Of a stretch of 44,867 nt of DNA, positions 34,817 through 44,176 are shown in pieces. Position numbers and translations under genes: made by a program. The first letter of the stretch is position 1. Each line of letters starts with the position of its first letter. Source of the DNA: Pseudoxanthomonas suwonensis (GTDB taxonomy: Bacteria > Pseudomonadota > Gammaproteobacteria > Xanthomonadales > Xanthomonadaceae); the NCBI GenBank assembly GCA_030535605.1, contig JAUNRQ010000015.1:1-44867 (forward strand). The letters are read 5' to 3'. The notes below the pieces were generated by a model. It worked only from the letters and a program-made list of their open reading frames with translations. It was not told the origin of the DNA and searched no databases.

Positions 34817-36082
34817 ATGTCCCCTCCCGCCATGCCCGAGGCCACGCCTGCCGACGCCCGATCCGGTGCATCGTCCGACGGCGGGCGCGTGGTCGATGTC
34901 GCCATCGTCGGCGGCGGTCTGGTCGGTGCCAGCCTGGCGATTGCGCTCGAGGACCTGGGCCTGGAGGTGGCGATGCTGGAGGCCACGCCATCCGGGGCCT
35001 TGCCGGCTGTCTTCGACCAGCGCAACCTGAGCCTGGCCGAGGCCAGCGTCAACGCACTGACGGCGCTGGGCGTGTGGCCGCTGCTGCAGACGGCTCCCGG
35101 ACCGATCCGTCGCATCCATGTCAGCCGCGCCGGTGATTTCGGCCGGGTGCTGTTGCGCGCCGACGACTTCGGCCGTGACGCGTTCGGCCAGGTGGTCGTG
35201 GCCCGTGATTTCGGTGCAGCGCTGGAAGCACGGCTGCAGCAGTTGCCGCGGCTGCAGCGCCTGCGCCCGGCGCGCTTCACCGGGACCACGTTGGCCATCG
35301 ATGGGCTTCGCGAAGTTCGTTACGAGGACGCGGATGGTCCGCGGACGCTGCGCGCGCGCCTGCTGGTCGGTGCCGATGGTGCCGACAGCGCCGTGCGCGC
35401 GGCTCTGGGCATCGATGCCGATGTCGAGGATTACGACCAGACCCTGTTCGTTGCCCGCCTGCGCAGCGCGCAGCGACCGGACGGCACCGCCTACGAGCGC
35501 CTGACCGATCACGGGCCCACGGCCCTGCTGCCGCGTGGCGATGGCCACTTCGGCGTGGTTCACGGCGTCGCCACCGCCGAGGCCGATGCGTTGGCGGGGC
35601 TGGACGACGATGCTTGGCTGCTGCGGCTGCAGGACGCGTTCGGCTGGCGTGCCGGGCGCTTCCTCGCCGTCGGCCCGCGCAGCCGCTATCCCTTGCGTCG
35701 GGTGCTCGCACGGCAGGTGTCGGCACCGCGTGCCCTGCTGGTTGGCAATGCCGCGCAGGCGATGCATCCGATCGGCGCGCAGGGCTTCAACCTGGGCTTG
35801 CGCGATGCCTTGGTGCTGGCCGAACTGCTGGCAGCGTCCGGCGTCGATGCGGATCTGGCCGATGCCTACGCGGCGCGGCGTGGCGAAGACCGTGCCCGCA
35901 CCCTGGCGTTTTCCGATGGCCTGGCGCGCTGGACTGCCAACCCGTCGCCGCTGGCCTCCGCGCTGCGCTCGCTGGGACTGGGCGTGTTGGCCGGCTCCGG
36001 AAGCCTGCAGGCCTGGCTGGTGGGCGGGGCGATGGGGTATCGCGGTGACGTGCCGGCCCTGTGTCGCGGGACGGCGGCATGA
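34817..36082 (+). CDS. ubiH: 2-octaprenyl-6-methoxyphenol hydroxylase UbiH
   Basis: This FAD monooxygenase acts in ubiquinone ring hydroxylation. The 421-aa protein has the dinucleotide fold VDVAIVGGGLVGASLAIALE, the second FAD motif LLVGADGADSAVRAALG and the third as LLVGNAAQAMHPIGAQGFNL. GNAAQ instead of GDAAH is usual for UbiH and separates it from the next gene. TATCAT (34805-34810) ends 6 nt before ATG 34817 and there is no ribosome site, so the transcript is probably leaderless. The stop overlaps the next start (ATGA). Confidence 0.93.
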   Translation: MSPPAMPEATPADARSGASSDGGRVVDVAIVGGGLVGASLAIALEDLGLEVAMLEATPSGALPAVFDQRNLSLAEASVNALTALGVWPLLQTAPGPIRRIHVSRAGDFGRVLLRADDFGRDAFGQVVVARDFGAALEARLQQLPRLQRLRPARFTGTTLAIDGLREVRYEDADGPRTLRARLLVGADGADSAVRAALGIDADVEDYDQTLFVARLRSAQRPDGTAYERLTDHGPTALLPRGDGHFGVVHGVATAEADALAGLDDDAWLLRLQDAFGWRAGRFLAVGPRSRYPLRRVLARQVSAPRALLVGNAAQAMHPIGAQGFNLGLRDALVLAELLAASGVDADLADAYAARRGEDRARTLAFSDGLARWTANPSPLASALRSLGLGVLAGSGSLQAWLVGGAMGYRGDVPALCRGTAA

Positions 36083-37254
36083 GTGCGCGTGGCAGCGACG
36101 TGGTGGTGGTCGGTGCCGGCGTGGTCGGTGCCGCCTGCGCGTTGGCGCTGGCCGACGCCGGGCTGTCGGTGGCGCTGGTCGAAGCGCGCGAGCCGCCGCC
36201 GTGGCAGGCCGCCGAACGCGACCTGCGCGTGTTCGCGTTCGCGCCGGACAACGCTGCCTTGCTGGACGCGTTGCAGGTCTGGCCGCGCGTGCTCGCGGCC
36301 CGCGCCCATCCGTACCGGCGCATGCACGTCTGGGATGCGGCCGGCGGCGCGCCGCTGGTGTTCGACGCCGACGCGCTGGGTCGGCGCGAGTTGGGCTGGA
36401 TCGTCGAGAACCGCCTGCTGATCGACCGGTTGTGGTCGCGGCTGCCGGCGGCTGGCGTGGAGATCCTGTGTCCGGCCAAGGTGGCGGGGTTCGATCAGGA
36501 CGACACCGGCGTGCGCCTGCGCCTGGACGATGGCCGGCTGGTGCGCGCGCGCCTGGCGGTCGCCGCCGACGGTGCCGCGTCGGCATTGCGCCGGCTGGCC
36601 GATATCGAGGTCGACACCCATGACTACGGCCAGCGCGGGGTGGTTGCCTACGTGCGCAGCGAGCGGCCGCATGACGACACCGCCTGGCAACGCTTCCTTC
36701 CCGGTGGTCCGCTGGCGGTGCTGCCGTGCAGCGAGGCGCTGGCATCGATCGTCTGGTCGTTGCCGGAGGCCGAGGCGGGGCGGCTGCTGGACGAGGACGA
36801 AGATGCCTTCAACGAGGCTCTCGCGCGTGCGCTGGACCGGCGCCTCGGCGCGATGCGACTGGCGTCGTCACGTGCGGCCTTCCCGTTGCGTCGGCAGTTG
36901 GCCAGCACCCAGCAGCACGGTCGCCTGCTGCTGGTCGGTGATGCCGCGCATGCGGTGCATCCGCTGGCCGGGCAGGGCGTGAACCTGGGCCTGCGCGATG
37001 TCGCGGCGTTGCGCGCCAGCGTGCTGGACGCCGCGCGGCGGCAATCCGCGTTCGACCATCCCGTCCGGCTGGCGCACTGGGCCCGCACGCGTCGCAGCGA
37101 CAACACCGTCTCGGCGCTGGCGTTCGAGCAGATCAACCGGATCTATTCCACCGATGCGCCCGTGCCGACCTTGTTGCGGCGTCCCCTGCTGGGCATTGCC
37201 GGAGGCCTGCCGCCGTTGACCCGCGCTTTGTGGCGGCACGCGGCCGGGCTCTGA
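36079..37254 (+). CDS. UbiH/UbiF/UbiI-family ubiquinone hydroxylase
   Basis: This second FAD monooxygenase, 391 aa, starts at ATG 36079, overlapping the ubiH stop by 4 nt. FAD motifs are VVVVGAGVVGAACALALADA, LAVAADGAASALRRLAD and LLLVGDAAHAVHPLAGQGVN, with LGLRDVAALRASV following. It should hydroxylate another position of the ubiquinone ring (C5 as UbiI or C6 as UbiF/Coq6-like). Sequence alone does not tell me which. Coupling with ubiH suggests that the two enzymes are made in fixed proportion, perhaps for one ubiquinone assembly complex. An in-frame GTG at 36061 is less likely. Confidence 0.92.
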   Translation: MSARGSDVVVVGAGVVGAACALALADAGLSVALVEAREPPPWQAAERDLRVFAFAPDNAALLDALQVWPRVLAARAHPYRRMHVWDAAGGAPLVFDADALGRRELGWIVENRLLIDRLWSRLPAAGVEILCPAKVAGFDQDDTGVRLRLDDGRLVRARLAVAADGAASALRRLADIEVDTHDYGQRGVVAYVRSERPHDDTAWQRFLPGGPLAVLPCSEALASIVWSLPEAEAGRLLDEDEDAFNEALARALDRRLGAMRLASSRAAFPLRRQLASTQQHGRLLLVGDAAHAVHPLAGQGVNLGLRDVAALRASVLDAARRQSAFDHPVRLAHWARTRRSDNTVSALAFEQINRIYSTDAPVPTLLRRPLLGIAGGLPPLTRALWRHAAGL

Positions 37255-37319
37255 CCGTCGCATCCGCGCCACGCTGGAGTGGTGCACGCGCGGCGTGACA
37301 TGCGCGGCGGCAACCGCCC

Positions 37320-38381
37320 TCAGCGCGCCGCGAACACCGTGATCTCTTCCCGGTCGTGATACAGCTGGCGTGCCCGGACGTGCAGCGGTTCGCCGGCCTG
37401 GGCCTGGAACAGATCCAGGCAGCGCCGGGTTTCCTGCCAGCGCTTTTTCATCGGCAGCTTCAGGTTGAAGATCGCTTGCCGGCACCAACCGTGGGCGAAC
37501 CATTCGGCCATGCGTGCGGCCACCCGGACGGGCTGTTCGACCATGTCGCAGACCATCCAGTCCAGTGGCTGCGGCGGTTGCCAGCGGAAGCCGTCGGCGC
37601 GCAGGTGTTCCACCAGGCTGGTGTCGAACAGATGCGCGCGCAGCGGGCCGTTGTCGATGGCGGTCACATGCAGCCCGTGGCGTGCAAGCACCCACGTCCA
37701 GCCGCCCGGCGCGGCCCCGAGGTCGGCGGCGCGCATGCCGGGTTGCAGCAGCCGCTGGCGCCGGTGCTCATCCAGCAGCACCAGCAATGCCTCTTCCAGC
37801 TTCAGTGCCGAGCGTGACGGGGCGTCCGGATGCAGTTTCAGCCGTGGAATGCCCAGCGGCCAAGGCGCGCTGTCCAGCGGATCGGCATGGCCAAGCAAGG
37901 CATGGTCGCCGGCGACGAAGGTCACGTGCAGCCGGGGCAGGGTGGGCGTGTCGGTGGCGGCGAGGATGCCGGCCTTGCGCAGCGCCGGACGCAGCGCGTT
38001 GCCGAAGCTGCGGGCGAGGCCGGCCAGTGGTTTGCCCGCATCCGAGTCCGGATGCTCCACCCACAGCGTGCCGAACCGTCGGCCCGCCAACGCCGCCAGC
38101 ATCGGCGTGATGCGGTCGCCCGGATCCAGTGCCGGCAAGTCGGCCAGCAGCACCAGCTTCTGCCGGGCGAATACCAATTGCTGCCATGGCAGTGCCGCAT
38201 CCAGCGCCGCGGCATCGTCGGTCAGGAACTGCACCCAGCCGTCGCCGCGCCGGGTGCGTGCATGGCCGTACACCCCGGCGAGCACCGCGCGTTCCGTCAG
38301 CTCCGCGGCCAGTTCCGGTTCGAAGCCGGCGCGGCAATAGCCGAGCAGTCCCATGGCAGGTGGAAGGGGCGGGGAAGGCAT
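37320..38381 (-). CDS. rlmM: 23S rRNA (cytidine-2498-2'-O)-methyltransferase RlmM
   Basis: This 353-aa enzyme methylates C2498 of 23S rRNA. The N-terminal THUMP-like part is followed by the SAM-binding motif AADLGAAPGGWTWVLARHGL, DWMVCDMVEQP and FNLKLPMKKRW, which contain the expected lysine and aspartate residues of 2'-O-methyltransferases. It ends REEITVFAAR. The start may be ATG 38381 or ATG 38354 (MGLLGYCRAGFEPEL). The second aligns better with the usual N-terminus, and neither has a clear ribosome site. It converges on the ubiquinone hydroxylase gene with a 65-bp gap. Confidence 0.94.
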   Translation of the reverse strand: MPSPPLPPAMGLLGYCRAGFEPELAAELTERAVLAGVYGHARTRRGDGWVQFLTDDAAALDAALPWQQLVFARQKLVLLADLPALDPGDRITPMLAALAGRRFGTLWVEHPDSDAGKPLAGLARSFGNALRPALRKAGILAATDTPTLPRLHVTFVAGDHALLGHADPLDSAPWPLGIPRLKLHPDAPSRSALKLEEALLVLLDEHRRQRLLQPGMRAADLGAAPGGWTWVLARHGLHVTAIDNGPLRAHLFDTSLVEHLRADGFRWQPPQPLDWMVCDMVEQPVRVAARMAEWFAHGWCRQAIFNLKLPMKKRWQETRRCLDLFQAQAGEPLHVRARQLYHDREEITVFAAR

Positions 38382-38498
38382 CGGTACAGGTTAATGGCTT
38401 GTTGCGTGCGCGAGCGGCATCGATCGCGCGGGAGCGTGACACCGGCCGGCCGGTTCAAGGCGGATGGCCCTCGCGCGTGAACGGGGCATCGGTGCGCG

Positions 38499-38532
38499 TT
38501 GTCATCGATATGAAACCCTTTTGTTATCACGA
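38499..38532 (+). promoter_or_regulatory. Promoter with PhoB-box-like repeats before the TonB receptor gene
   Basis: TTGTCA (38499-38504), a 17-nt spacer and TGTTAT (38522-38527) form a good sigma-70 promoter. In the same place three 11-nt units start at 38500 (TGTCATCGATA), 38511 (TGAAACCCTTT) and 38522 (TGTTATCACGA). Direct repeats of TGTCA-type units every 11 bp are how PhoB binds. The first and third units resemble the consensus and the middle one is poor. The 130-nt leader that follows contains a GGCCCGCG/CGCGGGCC hairpin (38613-38638). Confidence 0.45.
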
Positions 38533-38665
38533 CGTTAAACCGGCTGCCTACATTGGTCCGGTTCCGTGACAGCACAGGGTTTGCGGCGGGGCATTCCTTT
38601 CTCAACAGACACGGCCCGCGGTCGGGATCGCGCGGGCCTGGTCGCATCTGTACAGGACTCTTTCG

Positions 38666-41530
38666 ATGACGCCTTCGCGTTCGCTTCTTTCGTTCGCCAT
38701 TTGTGCCGCGCTGGCATCGGCAACGCTTCCGGCCATGGCCAATGACGGTGCCGCCACCGCGGCTTCGGCGCAATCTTCGGTGGCGCTCGCGGCCCAGCAG
38801 GCCGGCACCATCCACGGCCGCGTGTTCGACGCCGGCAGCAATGACGCGCTGCCCGGCGCAATCGTGCGGGTGGTCGACAGCGGCCTGGAAACCAGCAGCA
38901 ACCGTGACGGCCAGTTCCAGCTGCCGCCGCTGCCGGCCGGCCGCCACGAACTGCGCATCGATTACATCGGCTACGCCAGCCGCACCGTCAGTGTCGAAGT
39001 GCGCGAAGGCGAGCGCGTGCGCGTGGATTCGCCGATGACCGTCGGCGAAGCGCTGCAGACCGTGCAGGTGGTGGGCTATCGCGGCGCGCAGGCGCGCTCG
39101 ATGGCGCAGCAGCGTGCCGCCGATGGCGTGGTGAACGTGGTGTCGTCCGACACCCTGGGCCAGTTCCCCGACGTTTCGGTGGCCGAATCGGTGGCGCGCA
39201 TCGCCGGCGTGGCAGTGACCCGCCACCGCGGCGAAGCCGACGCTGCGGTGATCCGTGGTGGCGACCCGTCGTGGACCCGCGTGTCGCTGGACGGCCTGAG
39301 CATGCCCGACGCAGGCGGCGGACGGCAGGTCGCACTCGGCCAGCTGACGTCCGAAGTGCTGTCCTCGGTGGAGATCACCAAGGCACCGACCCCTGACATG
39401 GATGCGGACGCCATCGGCGGCACCATCAACATCGTCACCCGCGGTGCGCTGAGCGCGCGCAGCGGCGTCTCAGGCAAGTTGTCCCGCGGCTACAGCGAGC
39501 TGGGCAAGGACTGGAACCACGACGTCAGCATCGGCTATTCGGACGTCTTCGGCGAGGTCAACCAGCACGGGTTCATGTTCAACGTCAGCCAGAACGTGAT
39601 GGACCGCGAGATGAACAACAAGGAGACCTCGCACCGGCTGTTGAAGGCCGACGGCCAGTTCTACCCCGACCGGCTGCAGACCAAGGCCTACAACATCCTG
39701 CGCGAGCGCGGTGCCATCGAGCTGCGCTACGACTTCCAGAACGCCGACCAGGACCGCCACTACTTCGCCGGGTACACGCTCAGCGAGTACCTCGCCGACG
39801 AAGACCGCCACACGGTCATCATCCGCAACCGCAGCGCGGACAAGTTCATCGAAGGCTCCGACCCGATCCACGGCATCTGGCCGGGCACCCGCATCGAGCA
39901 GAACTGGACCGACCGCCACGACCAGAGCAAGCGCCACCTGCTGGTGTTCGGCGCCAACAACCATTACGACGCGTTCTCGCTGGAATTCCGTGGCGCCGTC
40001 GGCCGCGCCGAGAACATCCGCAAGCCGAACCGCACCTCGTGGGCGTACCGCGGCGATTTCAATGACCGCCAGCTGCGTTACGACTACACCGACCCGGACT
40101 TCCCGGTGCTGACCTTCGTGGAAACCGGTGAAACCCCCAACGTCGGCGGCAACGTCGCGCTGGATGACCTGACGTTCCGCTACGGCAGCAACTACCTCAA
40201 CGAACGCTGGGAAGACGAGAACAGCCTGCAGGCGCAGCTGAAGATCGAAGTGCCGATGGACTTCGGGGCCAATGCCGGATTCCTGCGTTTCGGCGGCAAG
40301 TTCTCCAGCCGGGACCGCGACTCCGACGAGAACCGCTACACCATCCTCGCCGGTGCGCCGCTGCTGTCGGAGATCGTCGGTGACGAGCCGATCAACAACT
40401 TCGGTCGTTTTCCCTTCGGCTACCGTTTCAACAAATCGGCGACCAAGAAGTGGCCGTACGGCATGACCACCGAACAGACCATCGAGAACTCCTGGGCCAA
40501 TGACTTCTCGATCAAGGAAGACATTGCCGCCGCTTACGGCATGGGCGTGTTCGATACCGGCGACTGGCGCCTGGTCGGTGGCGTGCGCGTCGAGCACACT
40601 CGCACCGACAGCCAAGGCTGGATCAGCCACGACAACTGGTCCTCTCGTCCGGATCCGACCCGCTTCGAGCGCAGCTACACCAACTGGTTCCCCAGCCTGC
40701 ATGCGCGCTACAACGTGGGCGAAAACGTGGTGATGCGTGCGTCGTACAGCACCGGCATCGCCCGCCCGAGCTTCAGCAACCTGCGACCGACCGTGTCCAT
40801 CAACCGCGGCGAAGGCGGTGGCGACGGCAGCATCAACGCCCGCAACATGGACCTCAAGCCGGCCCTGTCGCAGGCGCTGGACCTGATGGTGGAGTACTAC
40901 ATCGAGCCGATCGGCCTGCTCTCTGCCGGCGTGTTCGCCAAGCGCATCAAGGACGTGCACTTCGACATGAACCGCGTTGCCGCGCCCGGCGAGACGTTCC
41001 AGGGCTTCGTGGTGCCGGACGATGGCCGCACCTGGCGTGTCAGCGAGGTGGTGAACGCCGACGAGGCCGCGACCATCTACGGCGCGGAACTGTCGTGGGA
41101 CCAGGCGCTGACGTTCCTGCCCGCCCCGTTCGACGGCTTCGGCGTGTTTGCCAACTACAGCTACATCAAGACCGAGTCGACCACGCCGGCCGGCGACAAG
41201 GCGCCGCTGGGCCTGCAGCCGGAGCACACCTACAACCTCGCGGTGTACTACGAGAAGGGTCCGTTCAGCACCCGTCTGGCGTGGAACAACCAGACCCGCG
41301 GCGTCAGCGAATTCGGTGATGGCACCGCCGGCGACTTCCTGTGGTGGGACGAGCGCGGGATCCTCGACTGGACGGCGCGCTACCAGTTCAGCGACAGCTT
41401 CGGCGTGTTCGCCGAAGCCAGCAACCTGACCGATTCGCGCGCCCGCCGCTATCGTGGCGATCGTCAGCGGGTCGAGGAGCTGGAGGATTTCGGTCGCAGC
41501 TACAACATCGGCATCCGCTTCCGGTTCTGA
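38666..41530 (+). CDS. TonB-dependent receptor with N-terminal carboxypeptidase-regulatory-like domain
   Basis: This 954-aa outer-membrane importer has a signal peptide cleaved near ASATLPAMAN. A CarboxypepD_reg-like beta domain follows at ~47-125 (GTIHGRVFDAGSNDALPGAI). The plug is at ~145-260 (FPDVSVAESVARIAGVAVTR, then IGGTINIVTRG), and the 22-strand barrel ends in the typical terminal aromatic (GIRFRF). The regulatory-like domain ahead of the plug is common in oligosaccharide and organic-substrate receptors of this group. The downstream gene is a secreted phosphatase, so the ligand may be an organophosphate or its product, but that is an inference. No TonB-system gene is adjacent. Confidence 0.95.
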   Translation: MTPSRSLLSFAICAALASATLPAMANDGAATAASAQSSVALAAQQAGTIHGRVFDAGSNDALPGAIVRVVDSGLETSSNRDGQFQLPPLPAGRHELRIDYIGYASRTVSVEVREGERVRVDSPMTVGEALQTVQVVGYRGAQARSMAQQRAADGVVNVVSSDTLGQFPDVSVAESVARIAGVAVTRHRGEADAAVIRGGDPSWTRVSLDGLSMPDAGGGRQVALGQLTSEVLSSVEITKAPTPDMDADAIGGTINIVTRGALSARSGVSGKLSRGYSELGKDWNHDVSIGYSDVFGEVNQHGFMFNVSQNVMDREMNNKETSHRLLKADGQFYPDRLQTKAYNILRERGAIELRYDFQNADQDRHYFAGYTLSEYLADEDRHTVIIRNRSADKFIEGSDPIHGIWPGTRIEQNWTDRHDQSKRHLLVFGANNHYDAFSLEFRGAVGRAENIRKPNRTSWAYRGDFNDRQLRYDYTDPDFPVLTFVETGETPNVGGNVALDDLTFRYGSNYLNERWEDENSLQAQLKIEVPMDFGANAGFLRFGGKFSSRDRDSDENRYTILAGAPLLSEIVGDEPINNFGRFPFGYRFNKSATKKWPYGMTTEQTIENSWANDFSIKEDIAAAYGMGVFDTGDWRLVGGVRVEHTRTDSQGWISHDNWSSRPDPTRFERSYTNWFPSLHARYNVGENVVMRASYSTGIARPSFSNLRPTVSINRGEGGGDGSINARNMDLKPALSQALDLMVEYYIEPIGLLSAGVFAKRIKDVHFDMNRVAAPGETFQGFVVPDDGRTWRVSEVVNADEAATIYGAELSWDQALTFLPAPFDGFGVFANYSYIKTESTTPAGDKAPLGLQPEHTYNLAVYYEKGPFSTRLAWNNQTRGVSEFGDGTAGDFLWWDERGILDWTARYQFSDSFGVFAEASNLTDSRARRYRGDRQRVEELEDFGRSYNIGIRFRF

Positions 41531-41545
41531 TGCCAGCCGCACGCC

Positions 41546-41572
41546 CTGCAGCCCGGCCCGTCCGGGCTGCAG
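41546..41572 (+). terminator. Strong hairpin between receptor and phosphatase genes
   Basis: A perfect 11-bp stem CTGCAGCCCGG (41546-41556 with 41562-41572) and a 5-nt loop begins 15 nt after the receptor stop. Only three T follow (41576-41578), so it is more likely a partial terminator or an mRNA 3' stabiliser that sets receptor:phosphatase ratios than a full stop. Confidence 0.55.
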
Positions 41573-41628
41573 CCGTTTGCACGCGGTCGCGATTCGCGAT
41601 CCGCAGCCCCCATTGCGAGGACCGATTC

Positions 41629-42969
41629 ATGAACCGTCTGATCCACCGTTTCGCGTTGTTGCTGTTGCTGGCCGTGGGTGGCGTTGCGCCGCTTCATGCC
41701 CGGGCGATCGACCCGCTCGGCCTGGTGCTGAGCTGGCAGCGCGACCCCACCACCACCATGACCATCGACTGGCACACGGCAGATGCCGGCGATGGTGCGC
41801 AGGTGCAGTTCCGCCCGGCCGACGGCGAGCACGAATGGCGCAGCGTCGGCGGCAGCCAGCAAGCATTCCCGTTCTCCGACCGCACCATCAACCGGGTCGA
41901 GCTGACCGGACTTCAGCCGGACACCGACTACCTGTTCCGTGTCGGCGACTTCACCCGCGAGCGGCGCTTCCGCACCATGCCGTCGCAGATCGTCACCCGG
42001 CCGGTCCGTATCGCCCTCGGCGGCGACGTGCGAGGCACCGAGCCGGCGGCGCGGGTCAGTCGCTTCGCCATGCAGCACGATCCGGATTTCGTCATCTGGG
42101 GCGGAGACCTGGCCTACGCCAACGGCGACGAGGGCAACGTCAGCCGCTGGTACGAACTGCTGGACCAGACCATGCATCTGCTGGTCACGCCCGATGGCCG
42201 CAGCGTGCCGGTGGTGATGGGCATCGGCAACCACGAAGTGCGCGGCGGCTACATCACCAACAATGACCACGACCTGCGCAAGGCGCTGCCGGCCTACACC
42301 CAGACCGATGCCTCGCGCGCGCAGGTGGCGCCGTTCTACTACGCACTGGTCAGCTGGCCGGGACAGCCCGGTTGGGGCGCATTGGACTTCGGTGACTACC
42401 TCAGCCTGCTGCTGCTGGACACCGACCACAGCAATCCGGTCGACGGCGAGCAGACGCGCTGGTTGCAGCAGGCCTTGCAGCAGCGCATCGGTCGCGTGGC
42501 CCATGTGCTGCCGATCTATCACGTCGGCGCCTATCCGTCGGTGCGCGACTGGGAAGGGCGCGTGCACCAGCGCGTGCGCCAGCACTGGTCGCCGTTGTTC
42601 GACCAGTTCCGCGTGCCGATGGTGTTCGAGAACCACGACCACACCTACAAGCGCACGTGGCCGATCCGTGGCGGCAAGGTCGATCCGCGCGGTACCGTGT
42701 ACATGGGCGACGGTGCCTGGGGCACCGGTCCGCGGGTGATCGGCCGCAGCCACGAGGCGCACGCGTGGTACCTGGACCGTGTCGCCAGCCAGTACCACAG
42801 CATCATCCTGACGCTGCAAGGCAACTACCAGTCACTGCTGGTGGTCAACGACGAAGGCACGGTGATCGACGAGTATCCGCGCAGCGGCATGCGCGATCTG
42901 CGCTCCGGCCCGGCGGTGCGCTGGGTGCCGGGGACGAAGGAGCCTGCGCACGGCACCGAGCAGCCCTGA
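41629..42969 (+). CDS. Secreted purple-acid-phosphatase-like metallophosphoesterase
   Basis: This 446-aa protein has a Sec signal (FALLLLLAVGGVAPLHARA) and a fibronectin-III-like N-terminal domain (residues ~30-120, ending LTGLQPDTDYLFRVGD). The two-metal phosphatase domain carries Asp133 (GGDVRG), Asp160 and Tyr163 (GGDLAY), Asn201-His202-Glu203 (GNHE), His298 (IYHVGAYPS) and His336/His338 (NHDHTYKR). The tyrosine and motif spacing are those of purple acid phosphatases, which release phosphate from esters. It lies 98 nt after the TonB receptor on the same strand, suggesting that substrate import and dephosphorylation are linked. The start ATG 41629 follows GCGAGGAC. Confidence 0.92.
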   Translation: MNRLIHRFALLLLLAVGGVAPLHARAIDPLGLVLSWQRDPTTTMTIDWHTADAGDGAQVQFRPADGEHEWRSVGGSQQAFPFSDRTINRVELTGLQPDTDYLFRVGDFTRERRFRTMPSQIVTRPVRIALGGDVRGTEPAARVSRFAMQHDPDFVIWGGDLAYANGDEGNVSRWYELLDQTMHLLVTPDGRSVPVVMGIGNHEVRGGYITNNDHDLRKALPAYTQTDASRAQVAPFYYALVSWPGQPGWGALDFGDYLSLLLLDTDHSNPVDGEQTRWLQQALQQRIGRVAHVLPIYHVGAYPSVRDWEGRVHQRVRQHWSPLFDQFRVPMVFENHDHTYKRTWPIRGGKVDPRGTVYMGDGAWGTGPRVIGRSHEAHAWYLDRVASQYHSIILTLQGNYQSLLVVNDEGTVIDEYPRSGMRDLRSGPAVRWVPGTKEPAHGTEQP

Positions 42970-43012
42970 GGGGCGGCTGAGCCGACGACGGTCGACTGGC
43001 CGTGCGCGACCC

Positions 43013-43948
43013 TCAGGCCAGTTCCGCGCGCGGTCCGTCCACCGGTCCGACCCAGGCCTGGGCGTCGAGACCGGCGTCGGCGAAACCACGCCGCATGTCG
43101 GCGATGGCCGCCCGTGCCGCCGCGGCGCCATCGAACCATGCGAACACGCTGGGCCCGGCGCCGGAGATGCTGGCACCCAGCGCGCCGTGGTCCAGTGCCG
43201 CGCCCTTCACTGCAGCGAAGCCCGGGATCAGCGGCGCGCGCCGCGGTTCCACCAGGATGTCGTTCAATCCGGCGGCGATCAGCTCACGATCGCCGCGCGT
43301 CAGCCCGGTGAGGAACAGCGCCAGATGGCTGCAGTGCCTGACCACCTGCGACAGGGGGTAGGGCTCGGCCAGCACCGCGCGGGCGCTACGCGTTTCCAGC
43401 ACCTGGTCCGGATGCACCACCACTGCATGCAGCCAGTCGGGTACCGGCAGCGGCACCAGGCGATGTTCGTCGGCGAGCACCACGCCACCGAGCAACATCG
43501 GCCCGACGTTGTCGCCCTGACGGCTGTGGCTGGCCACCGACTCGCCTTGCAGCGCCGCCGGATACAGCGCATGGCGCTCCAGCGGCGCATCCAGCAAGGC
43601 ATTGCCGGCCACCAGCGCCGCCACGCAGCTGGCGGCCGAACCGCCCATGCCCGATCCGATGGGAATGCCTTTTTCCAGCACCAGTTCGAAACCGTGTTTG
43701 GCCCGGGTCTGCGCCAGCAGCGCCATCAACGCGGCGCCGGCCGTGTTGTGCGCTGCCTCCAGCGGGATGTCCGCCACACCCGGCGCATCGCCCACGATCG
43801 CTTCGATCCGCACCACCGGCGCGTCGATCCGTCGCACGGTCACCGCATCGCCCGGGCCTTCGATGGTGTGACCCAGAAGGTCGAAGCCGACACCGATGTT
43901 GCCGACGCTGGCAGGGGCGAAGGCGCGGGCGTGGGTCGATGCGTTCAT
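43013..43948 (-). CDS. thrB: Homoserine kinase
   Basis: This 311-aa GHMP kinase phosphorylates homoserine in threonine synthesis. The ATP-binding loop is [20 protein letters not shown]. The N-terminal [19 protein letters not shown] and the C-terminal [17 protein letters not shown] are both typical. Two possible starts exist, and I choose ATG 43948 because TACCAT (43961-43956) ends 7 nt ahead of it with no ribosome site, suggesting a leaderless message. The upstream ATG at 43957 would lie within that hexamer. thrA and thrC are not next to it. It is divergent from thiC. Confidence 0.95.
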   Translation of the reverse strand: MNASTHARAFAPASVGNIGVGFDLLGHTIEGPGDAVTVRRIDAPVVRIEAIVGDAPGVADIPLEAAHNTAGAALMALLAQTRAKHGFELVLEKGIPIGSGMGGSAASCVAALVAGNALLDAPLERHALYPAALQGESVASHSRQGDNVGPMLLGGVVLADEHRLVPLPVPDWLHAVVVHPDQVLETRSARAVLAEPYPLSQVVRHCSHLALFLTGLTRGDRELIAAGLNDILVEPRRAPLIPGFAAVKGAALDHGALGASISGAGPSVFAWFDGAAAARAAIADMRRGFADAGLDAQAWVGPVDGPRAELA

Positions 43949-44000
43949 GCCGGGCATGGTAGCGGCTGGCCGCGGACGCCGGGACGTGGTCCAATGGCCC

Positions 44001-44083
44001 TTGAAGCGGGGGTATCGGCGCAGGCCGGTTGAGACAGACCCTTCGAACCTGATGCGGATCATGCCGCCGTAGGGAAGCTTCGA
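44001..44083 (+). ncRNA. TPP riboswitch (THI element) of thiC
   Basis: The conserved thi-box is readable: GGGGG near 44008, TTGAGA, ACCCTTCGAACCTGAT, then GCGGATCATGCCG and CGTAGGGAAGC. A closing stem pairs TTGAAGC (44001-44007) with GCTTCGA (44077-44083). Thiamine pyrophosphate binding should lower thiC expression. A GGCCCGC/GCGGGCC hairpin (44084-44100) directly follows without a T run, so control is more likely at translation than by classical termination. Confidence 0.95.
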
Positions 44084-44176
44084 GGCCCGCGGCGCGGGCC
44101 CGCCGCCGCTTCATGTATTCGCTTCCACCAGAACGCCGCCGCCCGTCGCCGGCCTTCCCGACACAGGACGAACGAC

